Positions 35,828 through 46,545 are shown, counted from the first letter of the stretch. The stretch is 64,000 nt of DNA from Mytilus edulis (GCF_963676685.1 NC_092349.1:60959881-61023880); one strand, 5' to 3'. Notes: generated from the sequence alone by a model not told the origin. Made by a program: numbers and translations.

Positions 35828-36616
35828 CTATAATTAAAATAAATTACGTACAAACGTTAATATAGAAGACTCTTGGTTGACCAACCCAAAATAATTAATC
35901 ACTTACAGCATGTGCAACTCTAACAAATGATCAAATTCTGCATTTTGCTATCGTTGTATCATCCTGTATGTGTTGTATGTACGAATTTGATCTAGACACA
36001 GCAGGACACATCATGTGGTGACTATATATAAAGTCAGAGATATATCAACGTCATCATGATATCCGAGTCAAACTGTCACTTAGTATATTTAATTGCATAT
36101 CATAAGAGACAACGGTAGCTCACTCATGTCAAAATTTGATAAATCTATACAGAATATAAACACACCAGAACAAAACACAAGGGAATTCCATAAACTTGAA
36201 AATAAATAACTGTGTGAGTTACGATTAATTTGCTTTAACCTACACACACCATTTCAAATATTAAGAACAAGCAGTTAATAGTAAACATTCAAGCTGGTCT
36301 TGTCTCAATTATCACCAAGCAAATTTTCAAATACAAAATGAGATATATAACTTAAACATTCAAGTTGGTCTCGCTTCACATATCAGAGTTGAGGTACTAT
36401 GAAATGATATGTTTAGAAACTGTAAGTGACGTGGCGATAAATCTGTGGAAAAAAGCATATCTGCTCAAATTGTATGGAAACCTTAGTCCAAATAATTATG
36501 ACGTCTTCAAAGGCTATTTTATTATTTTCTGTAACGACTGCCTAAGACGTCGTAACTCGAGACCCTATAACGGCATGAAATCTTTAATGCCTGTTATAAC
36601 TATTTGCCAAGTTATA
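35828..36616 (-). repeat. Segmentally duplicated intron around the linker exons, copy 3
   Basis: Sequence 5' of the exon on the minus strand matches 38238-38500 plus 43040-43420, and 45568-45970. Shared words include GCAGGACA, TTGTTATCG/TTGCTATCG, AAGAGACAACRGT and ACATTCAAGYTGGT. This shows that exon and intron were duplicated together. Confidence 0.55.
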
Positions 36617-36651
36617 AATAGTTATCAAAAGTACCAGGATTATAATTTTAT

Positions 36652-36695
36652 ACGCCAGACGCGCGTTTCGTCTACATAAGACTCATCAGTGACGC
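36652..36695 (-). ncRNA. Type I hammerhead ribozyme, array unit 1
   Basis: In 5' to 3' minus order: stem I strand GCGUCA, core CUGAUGA, stem II GUC-UUAUGUA-GAC, core GAAA, stem III CG with a CG loop and CG, cleavage triplet GUC, stem I strand UGGCGU. All six stem I positions pair (two G-U wobbles). All conserved core nucleotides are present. Predicted cut after the C at 36658. The two-base-pair stem III is typical of metazoan type I hammerheads. Confidence 0.85.
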
Positions 36696-37006
36696 TCAGA
36701 TCAAAATAGTTAAAAAGCCAAATAAATACAAAGTTGAAGAGCATTGAGGATCCAAAATTCCAAAAAGTTGTGCCAAATACGGCTAAGGTAATCTACTCCT
36801 GGGGTAAGAAAATCCTTAGTATTTCGAAATATTCAAAGTTTTGTAAACAGAAAATTTATAAAAATGACCATATAATTGATATTCATGTCAACACCGAAGT
36901 GCTGACTACTGGGCTGGTGATACCCTCGGGGACGAAACGTCCACCAGCAGTGGCATCGACCCAGAGGTGTAAATAGTTATCAAAAGTACCAGTATTATAA
37001 TTTTAT

Positions 37007-37050
37007 ACGCCAGACGCGCGTTTCGTCTACATAAGACTCATCAGTGACGC
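37007..37050 (-). ncRNA. Type I hammerhead ribozyme, array unit 2
   Basis: Identical in core and stems to unit 1, exactly 355 bases away. Confidence 0.85.
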
Positions 37051-37361
37051 TCAGATCAAAATAGTTAAAAAGCCAAATAAATACAAAGCTGAAGAGCATT
37101 GAGGATCCAAAATTCCAAAAAGTTGTGCCAAATACGGCTAAGGTAATTTACTCCTGGGGTAAGAAAATCCTTAGTATTTCGAAATATTCAAAGTTTTGTA
37201 AACAGAAAATTTATAAAAATGACCATATAATTGATATTCATGTCAACACCGAAGTGCTGACTACTGGGCTGGTGATACCCTCGGGGACGAAACGTCCACC
37301 AGCAGTGGCATCGACCCAGAGGTGTACATAGTTATCAAAAGTACCAGGATTATAATTTTAT

Positions 37362-37405
37362 ACGCCAGACGCGCGTTTCGTCTACATAAGACTCATCAGT
37401 GACGC
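37362..37405 (-). ncRNA. Type I hammerhead ribozyme, array unit 3
   Basis: Identical in core and stems to unit 1. With units 1 and 2 it brackets two complete 355-nt monomers between predicted cleavage sites. Confidence 0.85.
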
Positions 37406-38192
37406 TCAGATCAAAATAGTTAAAAAGCCAAATAAATACAAAGTTGAAGAGCATTGAGGATCCAAAATTCCAAAAAGTTGTGCCAAATACGGCTAAGGTA
37501 ATCTACTCCTGGGGTAAGAAAATCCTTAGTATTTCGAAATATTCAAAGTTTTGTAAACAGAAAATTTATAAAAATGACCATATAATTGATATTCATGTCA
37601 ACACCGAAGTGCTGACTACTGGGCTGGTGATACCCTCGGGGACGAAACGTCCACCAGCAGTGGCATCGACCCAGTGGTGTAATTAGTTAGACTTACCTTT
37701 TTGTGCTTATTGATACAAAATATTTCACAGCCGAACAAAGTCACTATAAGTACTACTAAGTAGCATGTTAAGATAAGATAGTTTGATCCGTTTTAGTAGA
37801 ACAGAACTTTTCATTATTGTTCTACTGTGTAAGCAACTTGTTGATAGTGTCCTTGAAATGTTTTATTGTACTATAAAAGCTAATAAAAATAACGAAAGGA
37901 GACCAGCTGATTGAGATTCCAATGATTTATTCACTCACGATAAATCACTATTGTTATAAGATGAAAAACAAGTTAGTTGTTCGATACAGAACTGCAACGA
38001 AAAAAAACGCAAAATGATCGATACAAATAAATTGCATATTCGAAATAAACATGAATGTTAAGCCTACCCTTGCTTTTACTTCAATTTAATTTCTTCTTAA
38101 AGTTGAAATCATGATAAAGATTTCATAGATGTATGTAGATATGCAAATATCATTGCTCTGTGTTTGGAAAGTATTTTTTCTAATTTACTTAC

Positions 38193-38237
38193 TGATTACA
38201 TGACACTGTTCTGCGGGATGTTTTTCATTCTGTCTGC
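38193..38237 (-). CDS. Gene 2, 45-nt linker exon (second repeat)
   Basis: Acceptor TTTATAG, donor ATCA|GTAAGT; 45 nt, phase 1-1, open. It reads RQNEKHPAEQCHVI, preceded by a Ser codon completed across the junction. Very similar to the exon at 45523 (QNEKH, AEQ/EAQ, I). Its flanks (37740-38190) match 43800-44060, so it lies in a duplicated segment. Confidence 0.7.
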
Positions 38238-38504
38238 CTATAAATGAATTGAAATACATAAAACAACTTTAACGTTTATATAAAAAAAACAATGGCCTGT
38301 TAACCCGAAAACGATTAACCCTCTGTAAATTATGATGTAATTTAGTCCTGGTATCTATGATGAGTTTATTTGTACTGCACAATTACACTCCTAACAAGTT
38401 TCTAAATAATGTACTTTGTTATCGTGATATCATCCTGATATGCAAATAGTATGTAGACAATGCAGGACAGATTACTTAGTAAATATATAAAGGCCGTACC
38501 TTGA

Positions 38505-40731
38505 CCTATAATGGTTTACTTTTTTAAATTATTTGGATGGAGAGTTGTCTCATTGCCACTCTTACCACATCTTCCTATATATATATATATATATATATAA
38601 GTACGTCTGAGTCAGTGACAACTCTACAACAGATGTATCCATCGGATCGCCATCAATGATGGTGATACATGGCTGTGTACATAATGTATATACAACTCGT
38701 CTTAACATCAACCCAACAATGTTAGATCTGTAAATTTGCTTTCGCAAATTTTTGGTTCTTCCCTCGCCGGGATTCGAACCCATGCTACTGTGATATCGTG
38801 ACACCAAATCGCCTGCACTGCAGCCGTCCCGCTAGACCACACGACCACCTGGGCTCTCAAAAAAAGAGCTTTCGGTGGGCATGTGTTACCTTTCCACGTC
38901 AGTTTTAATCTAGCGGCGTACTACAGTACATGATATATAAGGCATGAAGATGCTATTGTTACAGATCAGCTAAATTATCTATAGTAAAGGATCCTACAAA
39001 TTAATGTAATATACAGTCACAGAAAATAATTATATTCATAAGTACGTCTGAGTCAGTGACAACTCTACAACAGATGTATCCATCGGATCGCCATCAATGA
39101 TGGTGATACATGGCTGTGTACATAATGTATATACAACTCGTCTTAACATCAACCCAACAATGTTAGATCTGTAAATTTGCTTTCGCAAATTTTTGGTTCT
39201 TCCCTCGCCGGGATTCGAACCCATGCTACTGTGATATCGTGACACCAAATCGCCTGCACTGCAGCCGTCCCGCTAGACCACACGACCACCTGGGCTCTCA
39301 AAAAAAGAGCTTTCGGTGGGCATGTGTTACCTTTCCACGTCAGTTTTAATCTAGCGGCGTACTACAGTACATGATATATAAGGCATGAAGATGTTATTGT
39401 TACAGATCAGCTAAATTATCTATAGTAAAGGATCCTACAAATTAATGTAATATACAGTCACAGAAAATAATTATATTCATAAGTACGTCTGAGTCAGTGA
39501 CAACTCTACAACAGATGTATCCATCGGATCGCCATCAATGATGGTGATACATGGCTGTGTACATAATGTATATACAACTCGTCTTAACATCAACCCAACA
39601 ATGTTAGATCTGTAAATTTGCTTTCGCAAATTTTTGGTTCTTCCCTCGCCGGGATTCGAACCCATGCTACTGTGATATCGTGACACCAAATCGCCTGCAC
39701 TGCAGCCGTCCCGCTAGACCACACGACCACCTGGGCTCTCAAAAAAAGAGCTTTCGGTGGGCATGTGTTACCTTTCCACGTCAGTTTTAATCTAGCGGCG
39801 TACTACAGTACATGATATATAAGGCATGAAGATGTTATTGTTACAGATCAGCTAAATTATCTATAGTAAAGGATCCTACAAATTAATGTAATATACAGTC
39901 ACAGAAAATAATTATATTCATAAGTACGTCTGAGTCAGTGACAACTCTACAACAGATGTATCCATCGGATCGCCATCAATGATGGTGATACATGGCTGTG
40001 TACATAATGTATATACAACTCGTCTTAACATCAACCCAACAATGTTAGATCTGTAAATTTGCTTTCGCAAATTTTTGGTTCTTCCCTCGCCGGGATTCGA
40101 ACCCATGCTACTGTGATATCGTGACACCAAATCGCCTGCACTGCAGCCGTCCCGCTAGACCACACGACCACCTGGGCTCTCAAAAAAAGAGCTTTCGGTG
40201 GGCATGTGTTACCTTTCCACGTCAGTTTTAATCTAGCGGCGTACTACAGTACATGATATATAAGGCATGAAGATGTTATTGTTACAGATCAGCTAAATTA
40301 TCTATAGTAAAGGATCCTACAAATTAATGTAATATACAGTCACAGAAAATAATTATATTCATAAGTACGTCTGAGTCAGTGACAACTCTACAACAGATGT
40401 ATCCATCGGATCGCCATCAATGATGGTGATACATGGCTGTGTACATAATGTATATACAACTCGTCTTAACATCATGTACACAGCCATATATCATGTACTG
40501 TAGTACGCCGCTAGATTAAAACTGACGTGGAAAGGTAACACATGCCCACCGAAAGCTCTTTTTTTGAGAGCCCAGGTGGTCGTGTGGTCTAGCGGGACGG
40601 CTGCAGTGCAGGCGATTTGGTGTCACGATATCACAGTAGCATGGGTTCGAATCCCGGCGAGGGAAGAACCAAAAATTTGCGAAAGCAAATTTACAGATCT
40701 AACATTGTTGGGTTGATGTTAAGACGAGTTG
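38505..40731. repeat. 441-bp satellite with tRNA-derived SINE, plus an inverted terminal copy
   Basis: Four near-identical 441-bp units (anchor positions 38807, 39248, 39689, 40130) and a partial fifth up to about 40472. These are followed directly by an inverted copy (about 40473-40731). (TA)n runs flank the block on both sides (38577-38599 and 40731-40750). Units differ by about one base, so amplification is recent or the assembly repeated one unit. The minus-strand open frames of 70 codons inside each unit are the SINE read backwards, not genes. Confidence 0.85.
40566..40700 (+). repeat. tRNA-derived SINE head (inverted copy)
   Basis: Has a tRNA-like promoter: an A-box-like GTGGTCTAGCGGGACGG and a perfect B box GGTTCGAATCC. 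The spacing suggests a tRNA with a long variable arm. A body with the hairpin AAATTTGCGAAAGCAAATTT follows. The same unit occurs in minus orientation in the four 441-bp repeats (B boxes near 38770-38780, then every 441 bp). The acceptor stem is poor, so this is a SINE and not a functional tRNA gene. Confidence 0.75.
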
Positions 40732-40958
40732 TATATATATATATATATATAGATTACTAAAAAATCCAACATTTCCGGTATGAATAGTTTTAATTCACTA
40801 GTACTTTCATGTTTAAATAACAATCTTCAGGTGAAACTATACATGATTAACGTAACTATGTAACGGTAGGTATGTAACGTCATAGTTGTCGTTGAGTATA
40901 TAAAGGGAGATAAATCGTATTACACTTAGTCTATATATAGAAGTATGGAGCGTCATTA

Positions 40959-41477
40959 TTACACAATAGAAAATGCATAGTTTGCATTCAATCGTGATTT
41001 AAATTTTGAAATAAAATGTTTTTCCTTTACTTCTCGTGTAATGTCACAACCCATATTCATTTTATAAAATGGGAATATTTTAAAAAATCCCCCTCCACAT
41101 TCGTCTAAATGTTTGCTTAGGGGGATTTTTCTGTATTGTGGCTGCCTTATATGTTGTCTATGAATGCGCACTCTTTCTGTTACACTGTTCCCTGTTTGGC
41201 CGATATAAATTTCCTGGCAACCATTACATGTAATGCAATAAATTAAGTTCTCGGATTTACAGGTAATGTCTTCGTTGGTAAAAAGTGATAGACCATTAGG
41301 TATGTCCATTCCCTTGCCGACATGGATATACGGACATGCTCCACAACGACTATCTCGACATTTTGACACACTGAATGTTCTTTGTTGGTCGAATCGTGCT
41401 CGGGTCAATAGTCGTTTAAGGTTTTGTGGTTGCCGTTTACTTTGTAGAAGTGTTTCTGTATTAATTAAACGGCGCAT
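40959..41477 (-). CDS. Penelope-like GIY-YIG endonuclease domain
   Basis: Lies in the same frame as the RT, 28 codons after its TAG. 'CRDSRCGACPYI' (Cys cluster) leads to 'CITCNGCQEIYIGQTGNSVT', with the YIYIG-type catalytic segment, and 'ERVRIHRQHIRQ', which supplies the conserved Arg/His. This is the nuclease that nicks target DNA for Penelope elements. The start given is only the first Met; the natural product would be a C-terminal fusion to the RT. The single amber codon is the only lesion seen. Confidence 0.85.
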   Translation of the reverse strand: MRRLINTETLLQSKRQPQNLKRLLTRARFDQQRTFSVSKCRDSRCGACPYIHVGKGMDIPNGLSLFTNEDITCKSENLIYCITCNGCQEIYIGQTGNSVTERVRIHRQHIRQPQYRKIPLSKHLDECGGGFFKIFPFYKMNMGCDITREVKEKHFISKFKSRLNANYAFSIV

Positions 41478-41561
41478 CTTTTCATCCTGATCAAGAATAG
41501 GTAAATGTGCCTTTGCAACGGGAATAATTTTAAAGTTCCGGGGATTATGTGTAATAACGAA

Positions 41562-42704
41562 CTATATTTTATCGTTGTTATTACTCTGCTCCTCGCAGGT
41601 GGAGCGTAGTTGGTTGGTTGGGATCTGTTTTGCCATTTGAATTCCCCTTTCTATTAAAGTCTCTGGATAGTTTTGCTTGATCAAAAATGATTGTAGTTCC
41701 TCTAGACGGTCTTCTCTCAAATGTTCATCCTCGACTACTGTACATATTTTTCTTGCTAAACAATAGGGGATATTCCTTTTGGTATGAGATGGGTGGCACG
41801 AATTAAAATCTAAATACTGATGAGTATCAGTACCTTTGTAAAAAATATCGGTTTTAATTTCAGTGCCATCTTTAATAACAAGAATGTCTAGAAACGGTAA
41901 TTGGTTAAAATTTTCATCCTTCGTAAATTTTATGGAGGTATGAAGGTTATTTAGTATGTCCGAAAATAGTTGGAGTTCTTCGTCGGATTTGTTCCAGATA
42001 ATGAAGCAATCATCAAGGTATCTTTTCCATGATAATTCGAATTCTCTTGCAAATTCAACTCCAAAATTATTTTCAACTTCTTGATACAGTCTTTGTTCAA
42101 GGAAGCCCATGACTAATGTTGCATAGGTTGGTGCAAATTTTGTTCCCATTGCTGTCCCCCGATGTTGCAAATAGTTCTTGCCATTGAAATAGAAAGAATT
42201 GTTTTCAAGAATTAGTTTAGTAGAATCGAGTATAAAGTCAACAGTGAATCGATTTGGTATTGCATCTCGATGTTTTGCAACCCAATATTGTATTGCCTCT
42301 ATTCCTAAATCGTGTGGAATGTTCGTATATAGGCTTGTGACATCGAAGCTTACTAAACGAGCGTGAACCGGTGCTATTTTTGGCAGGTGTGAGAGAAAAT
42401 CTATATCGTCTCTTATATAGCTCGGTACATATTTACACAATGGTTTCAAAATTATGTCTAAAAAGTTGCTTAGTCTGTGAGTGGGACTTGCTGGACCTGC
42501 AATGATGGGTCTAAGTTTAAGATCCGTCGGTTTTTGCACTTTTATGTATTCGTTTTGCTGAGAATTAATAGCCGATTGGATCTCCTTTGATTTATGGATT
42601 TTTGGAAGGCCATAAAAGTTACTCGTTTTCCTTTCGAAATTTTTCAAGTAATCATACTCTTTTTCCGTAGTGGCCGTTGTGTATTTGTTCAGTACGGTAT
42701 TCAT
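41562..42704 (-). CDS. Penelope-like reverse transcriptase
   Basis: A 380-residue frame. Motifs in order: 'FYGLPKIHKSK' near residue 33, 'SFDVTSLYTNIPH' (catalytic Asp), 'RGTAMGTKFAPTYATLVMGF' and 'WKRYLDDCFIIW' (YLDD catalytic pair). These are characteristic of Penelope RTs, which are related to telomerase. The open frame continues 5' of the Met into the terminal repeat ('STFYSEIPDNIDHLVKRR'), so the true start may lie upstream and the N-terminal part is short for the family. It ends at a TAG (41562-41564), after which the endonuclease continues in the same frame. The RT core has no visible defect. Confidence 0.85.
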   Translation of the reverse strand: MNTVLNKYTTATTEKEYDYLKNFERKTSNFYGLPKIHKSKEIQSAINSQQNEYIKVQKPTDLKLRPIIAGPASPTHRLSNFLDIILKPLCKYVPSYIRDDIDFLSHLPKIAPVHARLVSFDVTSLYTNIPHDLGIEAIQYWVAKHRDAIPNRFTVDFILDSTKLILENNSFYFNGKNYLQHRGTAMGTKFAPTYATLVMGFLEQRLYQEVENNFGVEFAREFELSWKRYLDDCFIIWNKSDEELQLFSDILNNLHTSIKFTKDENFNQLPFLDILVIKDGTEIKTDIFYKGTDTHQYLDFNSCHPSHTKRNIPYCLARKICTVVEDEHLREDRLEELQSFLIKQNYPETLIERGIQMAKQIPTNQLRSTCEEQSNNNDKI

Positions 42705-43039
42705 TCTTCTCTTGACTAGATGATCTATATTATCAGGAATTTCTGAGTAAAATGTCGAATCGTTGAGTTGTTCTTCAACTTTAATTCTATAGACTAAGTG
42801 TAATACGATTTATCTCCCTTTATATACTCAACGACAACTATGACGTTACATACCTACCGTTACATAGTTACGTTAATCATGTATAGTTTCACCTGAAGAT
42901 TGTTATTTAAACATGAAAGTACTAGTGAATTAAAACTATTCATACCGGAAATGTTGGATTTTTTAGTAATCTATATATATTTCTATACACAAGAACATTT
43001 ATTATAGTGATCTTTATATATATATATATATATATATAT

Positions 43040-44060
43040 AAAATCAGAAATATATTGACCTCATAATCATAGAGGAGTAAATATGTCTCTTCGTAAATTT
43101 AGCATATATCATGTATATAAAATAAGAGACAACAGTTGTTAACTGATGTTCAAATTTAATAAATCTATTTTAAAAATAAACATTCCAATATAAAACAAAA
43201 CACAAGGGATTTCTAAGAACATGAATAGATTAGACAGATGCTTGCGTCGACATAGATAACGTACGATAAATTTGCCCTAACCTGCTACGTAAAATGATTT
43301 ATTGGATGTAATTGAGCTGAACTTTTAAAAAGTATTACATATTGAGATTGAGCTATTTATCTTAAACATTCAAGTTGGTTTTGACTTAGTTATCAAAGTT
43401 ATTCTCAAAAAAGGAAAAAAATGTTTTGAAAATATGCTGACATTGCGAGAACTCTATACAAAGAAAACACACGGGCACACAATGTATTGAAATCATTTAT
43501 TTATCAATTCAATTATACTTAATACTCCCGAAGATAGGCATTACAGCTTGTGACGAAATGATTTTGCATAAATATCAGTAGCATAGCAAACTATGCCTAT
43601 TATTTTTTACTGTATATCTTATATTACTAACTTACAACATACACGTATTACTTATTTACAACATACACGTCTTGCAGTTCTTATACAATGTATGAACATA
43701 AAAGTCAAAGAAATGCATATTTTTACAGTGTGCATTAATAAATGATCAATTCGGAAAAGGAAACAAAATGAACACAAGGAAACTGAATATGGTGATCATC
43801 TAATACAATAAGTATAGTAATTTCAACTGAGTAAAATGTTCGGAAAAAATATTTTGATCCGTTTTTGTAGAAGAGAACTTTTTATTATCATTCTACCAAT
43901 CAGATAAAACAAATTGTTGATAGCGTCACTGACATTTTTACTGTAAAACTGTAAAACGAAGGCTAAATAAAGAAACAAAACGGAGACCAGCAGCTAGAGA
44001 TTAAAATGATTTATTAAACATAAACCAATTCACTATTGTTGTCAGATGGATTAAAAGTAT
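43040..44060 (-). repeat. Segmentally duplicated gene 2 intron DNA, copy 2
   Basis: 43040-43420 resembles 36030-36380, and 43800-44060 resembles 37740-37970 (shared TTGATCCGTTTT, GGAGACCAGC, ATGATTTATT and CACTATTGTT words). No exon inside. Confidence 0.5.
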
Positions 44061-44359
44061 ATTACTCAAACCAGAAAGGACGTGATAGAAAGTACGTCTA
44101 TGAATGAGAACTTAAACGAAACAAAAGTCATTGCATCTTCGAAATAAACTTGTATTTCAAGCTGCCATGAATTAAAGACAATAATGCATATTCTATAAAC
44201 AATTCAAATATTAATAAAGGCAAAGTTTTATACAATGATTGCAAATTTCTTCTCTGTAATTGAATGTTATAACATTATAAATCATTGTTGTGTACAAATA
44301 TAGCTATTATATTATATAATTGATAATCGCAAGTCGGGAATTCATTCGTATCCAAGGAA

Positions 44360-44760
44360 AATTCGCAAATTAAGGAATCAAAATCAAAGTTGAAAACAAA
44401 ATAACAATACCATGACAACAAACGAAAAAAACAACAACAAAAACCAACAAAAAAACTTTACACAAGAAATAACATAAAAAAACTGAAACGTGAGCAACAC
44501 AAACACCTACAAAAAATGGGGTGTTATCAATGACAACGCATGTCAATACAGAAGTGCTGACTACTAGGCTGATGAAATCATTGAGGCGCAAACCTCAATC
44601 GTCAGAGGCATTGGCCAAGAGATTGTTAAAACACTCATCACAGATATTAGGCTTAAAATTGTGTACGCCAGACGCCCGTTTCTTTATAACAAAACTAATT
44701 AGTGACGCTCGAATCAACAAAATTAATGGCCAAATTACGACACTACCTATTGATCAATCA
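44360..44760. repeat. Mussel repeat tail and worn hammerhead-repeat copy
   Basis: 44370-44520 is the A-rich mussel repeat tail. 44530-44720 is a diverged copy of the 355-bp hammerhead repeat with damaged core (GCCAGACGCCCGTTTC, ATTAGTGACGCTC). Confidence 0.5.
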
Positions 44761-45522
44761 TAAATAAGGAAAATAAAGAAAAGCTTTAATTATCGCTATA
44801 AAAATTGATTAATTGTTTGCTATTGTTAGAAAAAATTAATATACCATCATTATCATTTCAAAACTGAAAATGTGATTTCATTTGGTGATTAAAGCTGGAA
44901 AAGAAATACTTCAGTATTAAGAACGTAAACGGTGAATGTATCAAAGAGCTTACAACCCGACCAAAGAACAGGAATCAGCCTAAGGCCACCAGAGCTTCAA
45001 CTAGCATGGAAAAATAATGCATAGTTGTTTAACGAAATGGACGCTAGACTAAACTCCGAAACATATAAACGAACTAAAATTTAAGTAAAAACACACAGGA
45101 CTATCAACGGATAGAGGTTCCTCACTTAAGACAGGCGTATAAATGCGGCGGGGTTAAACATATTTTGTGACATCAACACCCTTCCTTATACCTCTTGCCA
45201 ATATGGAATAAACAATCACAACAATACGAACAGTAAACTCAGTTTAAAAGAGGTCAGAATAGGTAACAGAAGACACTAAGCAAAATGACATTGATCAATA
45301 TAGATTAACAAAATCCTACTAGCAGTTACTGACATGCAGGCTCCAGAACTCAATTAAAATAATCGAAATACTATGTCGTCTTATATAAAAATCAAGCATA
45401 ATCAATCCCGTAAATGATTGAGTATCATGCCATCATAAAATATATGAAAAGGACGTTACCTATATCGTACCAACCACATATTAGGTGTTTTTAGAAAAGT
45501 ATTTTGTTTTAATTTTACTTAC

Positions 45523-45567
45523 TGATAAGAGGAAACTGTGCTTCATTGTGTTTTTCATTCTGTTTGT
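45523..45567 (-). CDS. Gene 2, 45-nt linker exon (first repeat)
   Basis: Acceptor TTTATAG, donor ATCA|GTAAGT; 45 nt, phase 1-1, open: KQNEKHNEAQFPLI. It joins the membrane exon (55992) through an Asn codon (A|AC) and the next linker exon through a Ser codon. The near match to the exon at 38193 and the shared flanks make it a clear exon duplicate. Confidence 0.7.
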
Positions 45568-45692
45568 CTATAAATAAATTGAAATACGTAAACAATTTTA
45601 TCTTTTATATAAAAGACTTTGACCTGTTAAATGAAAAATTATCAATCCTCTGTAAATCATAGTACCTGATATTGCTCATTTACACTACTTAA

Positions 45693-45882
45693 AGAAGGGC
45701 GAAAGATACCAGAAGGGCAGTCAAACTTATGGATCGGAAATAAATTGACAAAGCCATGGCTAACAAAAGAAGAAAAAAGACAAACAGACAAATGTAAGTA
45801 CATAACATGAACCCCACCAAAAACTAGGGGTGATCTCATGTGCTCCGGAAGGGTGAGCAAATCATTCTGCACAGGTGACAAG
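45693..45882 (-). mobile_element. Mussel retroelement tail, copy d (3' end only)
   Basis: Only the last 190 bp of the family (GAAAGATACCAGAAGGGCAG ... ACTAGGGGTGATCTCATG ... CTCCGGAAGGGTGAGC). It is inserted in a duplicated gene 2 intron segment: the copies at 36 and 38 kb lack it. Confidence 0.6.
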
Positions 45883-46545
45883 TGATTAAATATTGCATTT
45901 TGTTATCGTTTTATCATCTTGGATATGTTTGATGGACAGATATTGTGTAAACACAGTAGGTTGCATTATGTAGTGAATAGGTAAAATTCGGGGATAAGTT
46001 GATCTGAAATAGCTAAAAGTATTGAACGCCAAAACTGTCGTTGTATCCATCTGATGAGATGAGCCTTTTTCGAATGATTTTTATAGTTCTTTTTTTTCTT
46101 ATAAACATACAATTTAGCGTGTTCAATATTACAAAAGAATTAAACTGAGACAACACAGTCACTATTGTGTAGATAAACAGAAGAGGGATAAATAACACGT
46201 AATGGATAATATTCGTTTTCGACAACTTGGATACTATTAATTAAAAAAAAGCAAAGATTTGCATCGGAAAATAAATTGCTGACATCCTTGATGAATTACA
46301 GTGAATACGATAATATATGTTGTACGGTTGATTTTACACTCGCAAATAAAATCTGTTCGTTAATAATAAAATATTTGGTTTTCAATAAACCACTACAATC
46401 AAACCTTAAACCAAAAAAGGAGCAGCCATTTTTTTTTAAAGTTTTGATCTCCATTCAAAATAATTTCCATGGGAACAAAAGAATGAAGATGCAAAACAAA
46501 AAATAACTATCATATAATTGAAAGTGTGTACAAAACTTTTAACGT

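Larger units (their letters stand above)
36617..37681 (-). repeat. Retrozyme-like tandem array, three 355-bp units
   Basis: Three head-to-tail units start at 36617, 36972 and 37327. The period is exactly 355 bp and only a few bases differ. Each carries an intact hammerhead ribozyme in minus orientation (next entries). Self-cleavage of a multimeric transcript would release 355-nt RNAs. The plus-strand open frames in each unit are only the repeat read through. The same family is dispersed as single, mostly broken copies elsewhere in the window. It lies in the intron between the gene 2 exons at 35.8 and 38.2 kb and has the same strand as the gene, so it would be transcribed with the pre-mRNA. 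Confidence 0.85.
40741..42982 (-). mobile_element. Penelope-like element with 195-bp terminal inverted repeats
   Basis: Ends 40741-40935 and 42788-42982 are near-perfect inverted copies. Between them the minus strand encodes a Penelope-type RT and a GIY-YIG endonuclease in one frame, broken by a single TAG. Long inverted termini are known for Penelope elements. This copy looks young, sits between the SINE satellite and intron sequence of gene 2, and interrupts a duplicated intron segment (38500 continues at 43040). Confidence 0.85.

Noticed and set aside
36884-36970. Second hammerhead on the plus strand in the 355-bp unit (CTGGTGA ... GACGAAACGTC)
   Set aside because: The core would be CUGGUGA with the invariant A6 replaced, and the bases pair better as a plain cruciform.
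36734-37686. Three near-identical 68-80 codon plus-strand open frames
   Set aside because: They follow the 355-bp hammerhead repeat and lie on the strand opposite the ribozymes; no family resemblance.
38562-40130. Four identical 70-codon minus-strand open frames
   Set aside because: They are read-through of the SINE in the 441-bp satellite units, including its B box, and repeat exactly with the unit.
40566-40700. Functional tRNA gene
   Set aside because: The B box is perfect and the A box fair, but the acceptor stem does not pair properly and the unit is repeated as a SINE body.
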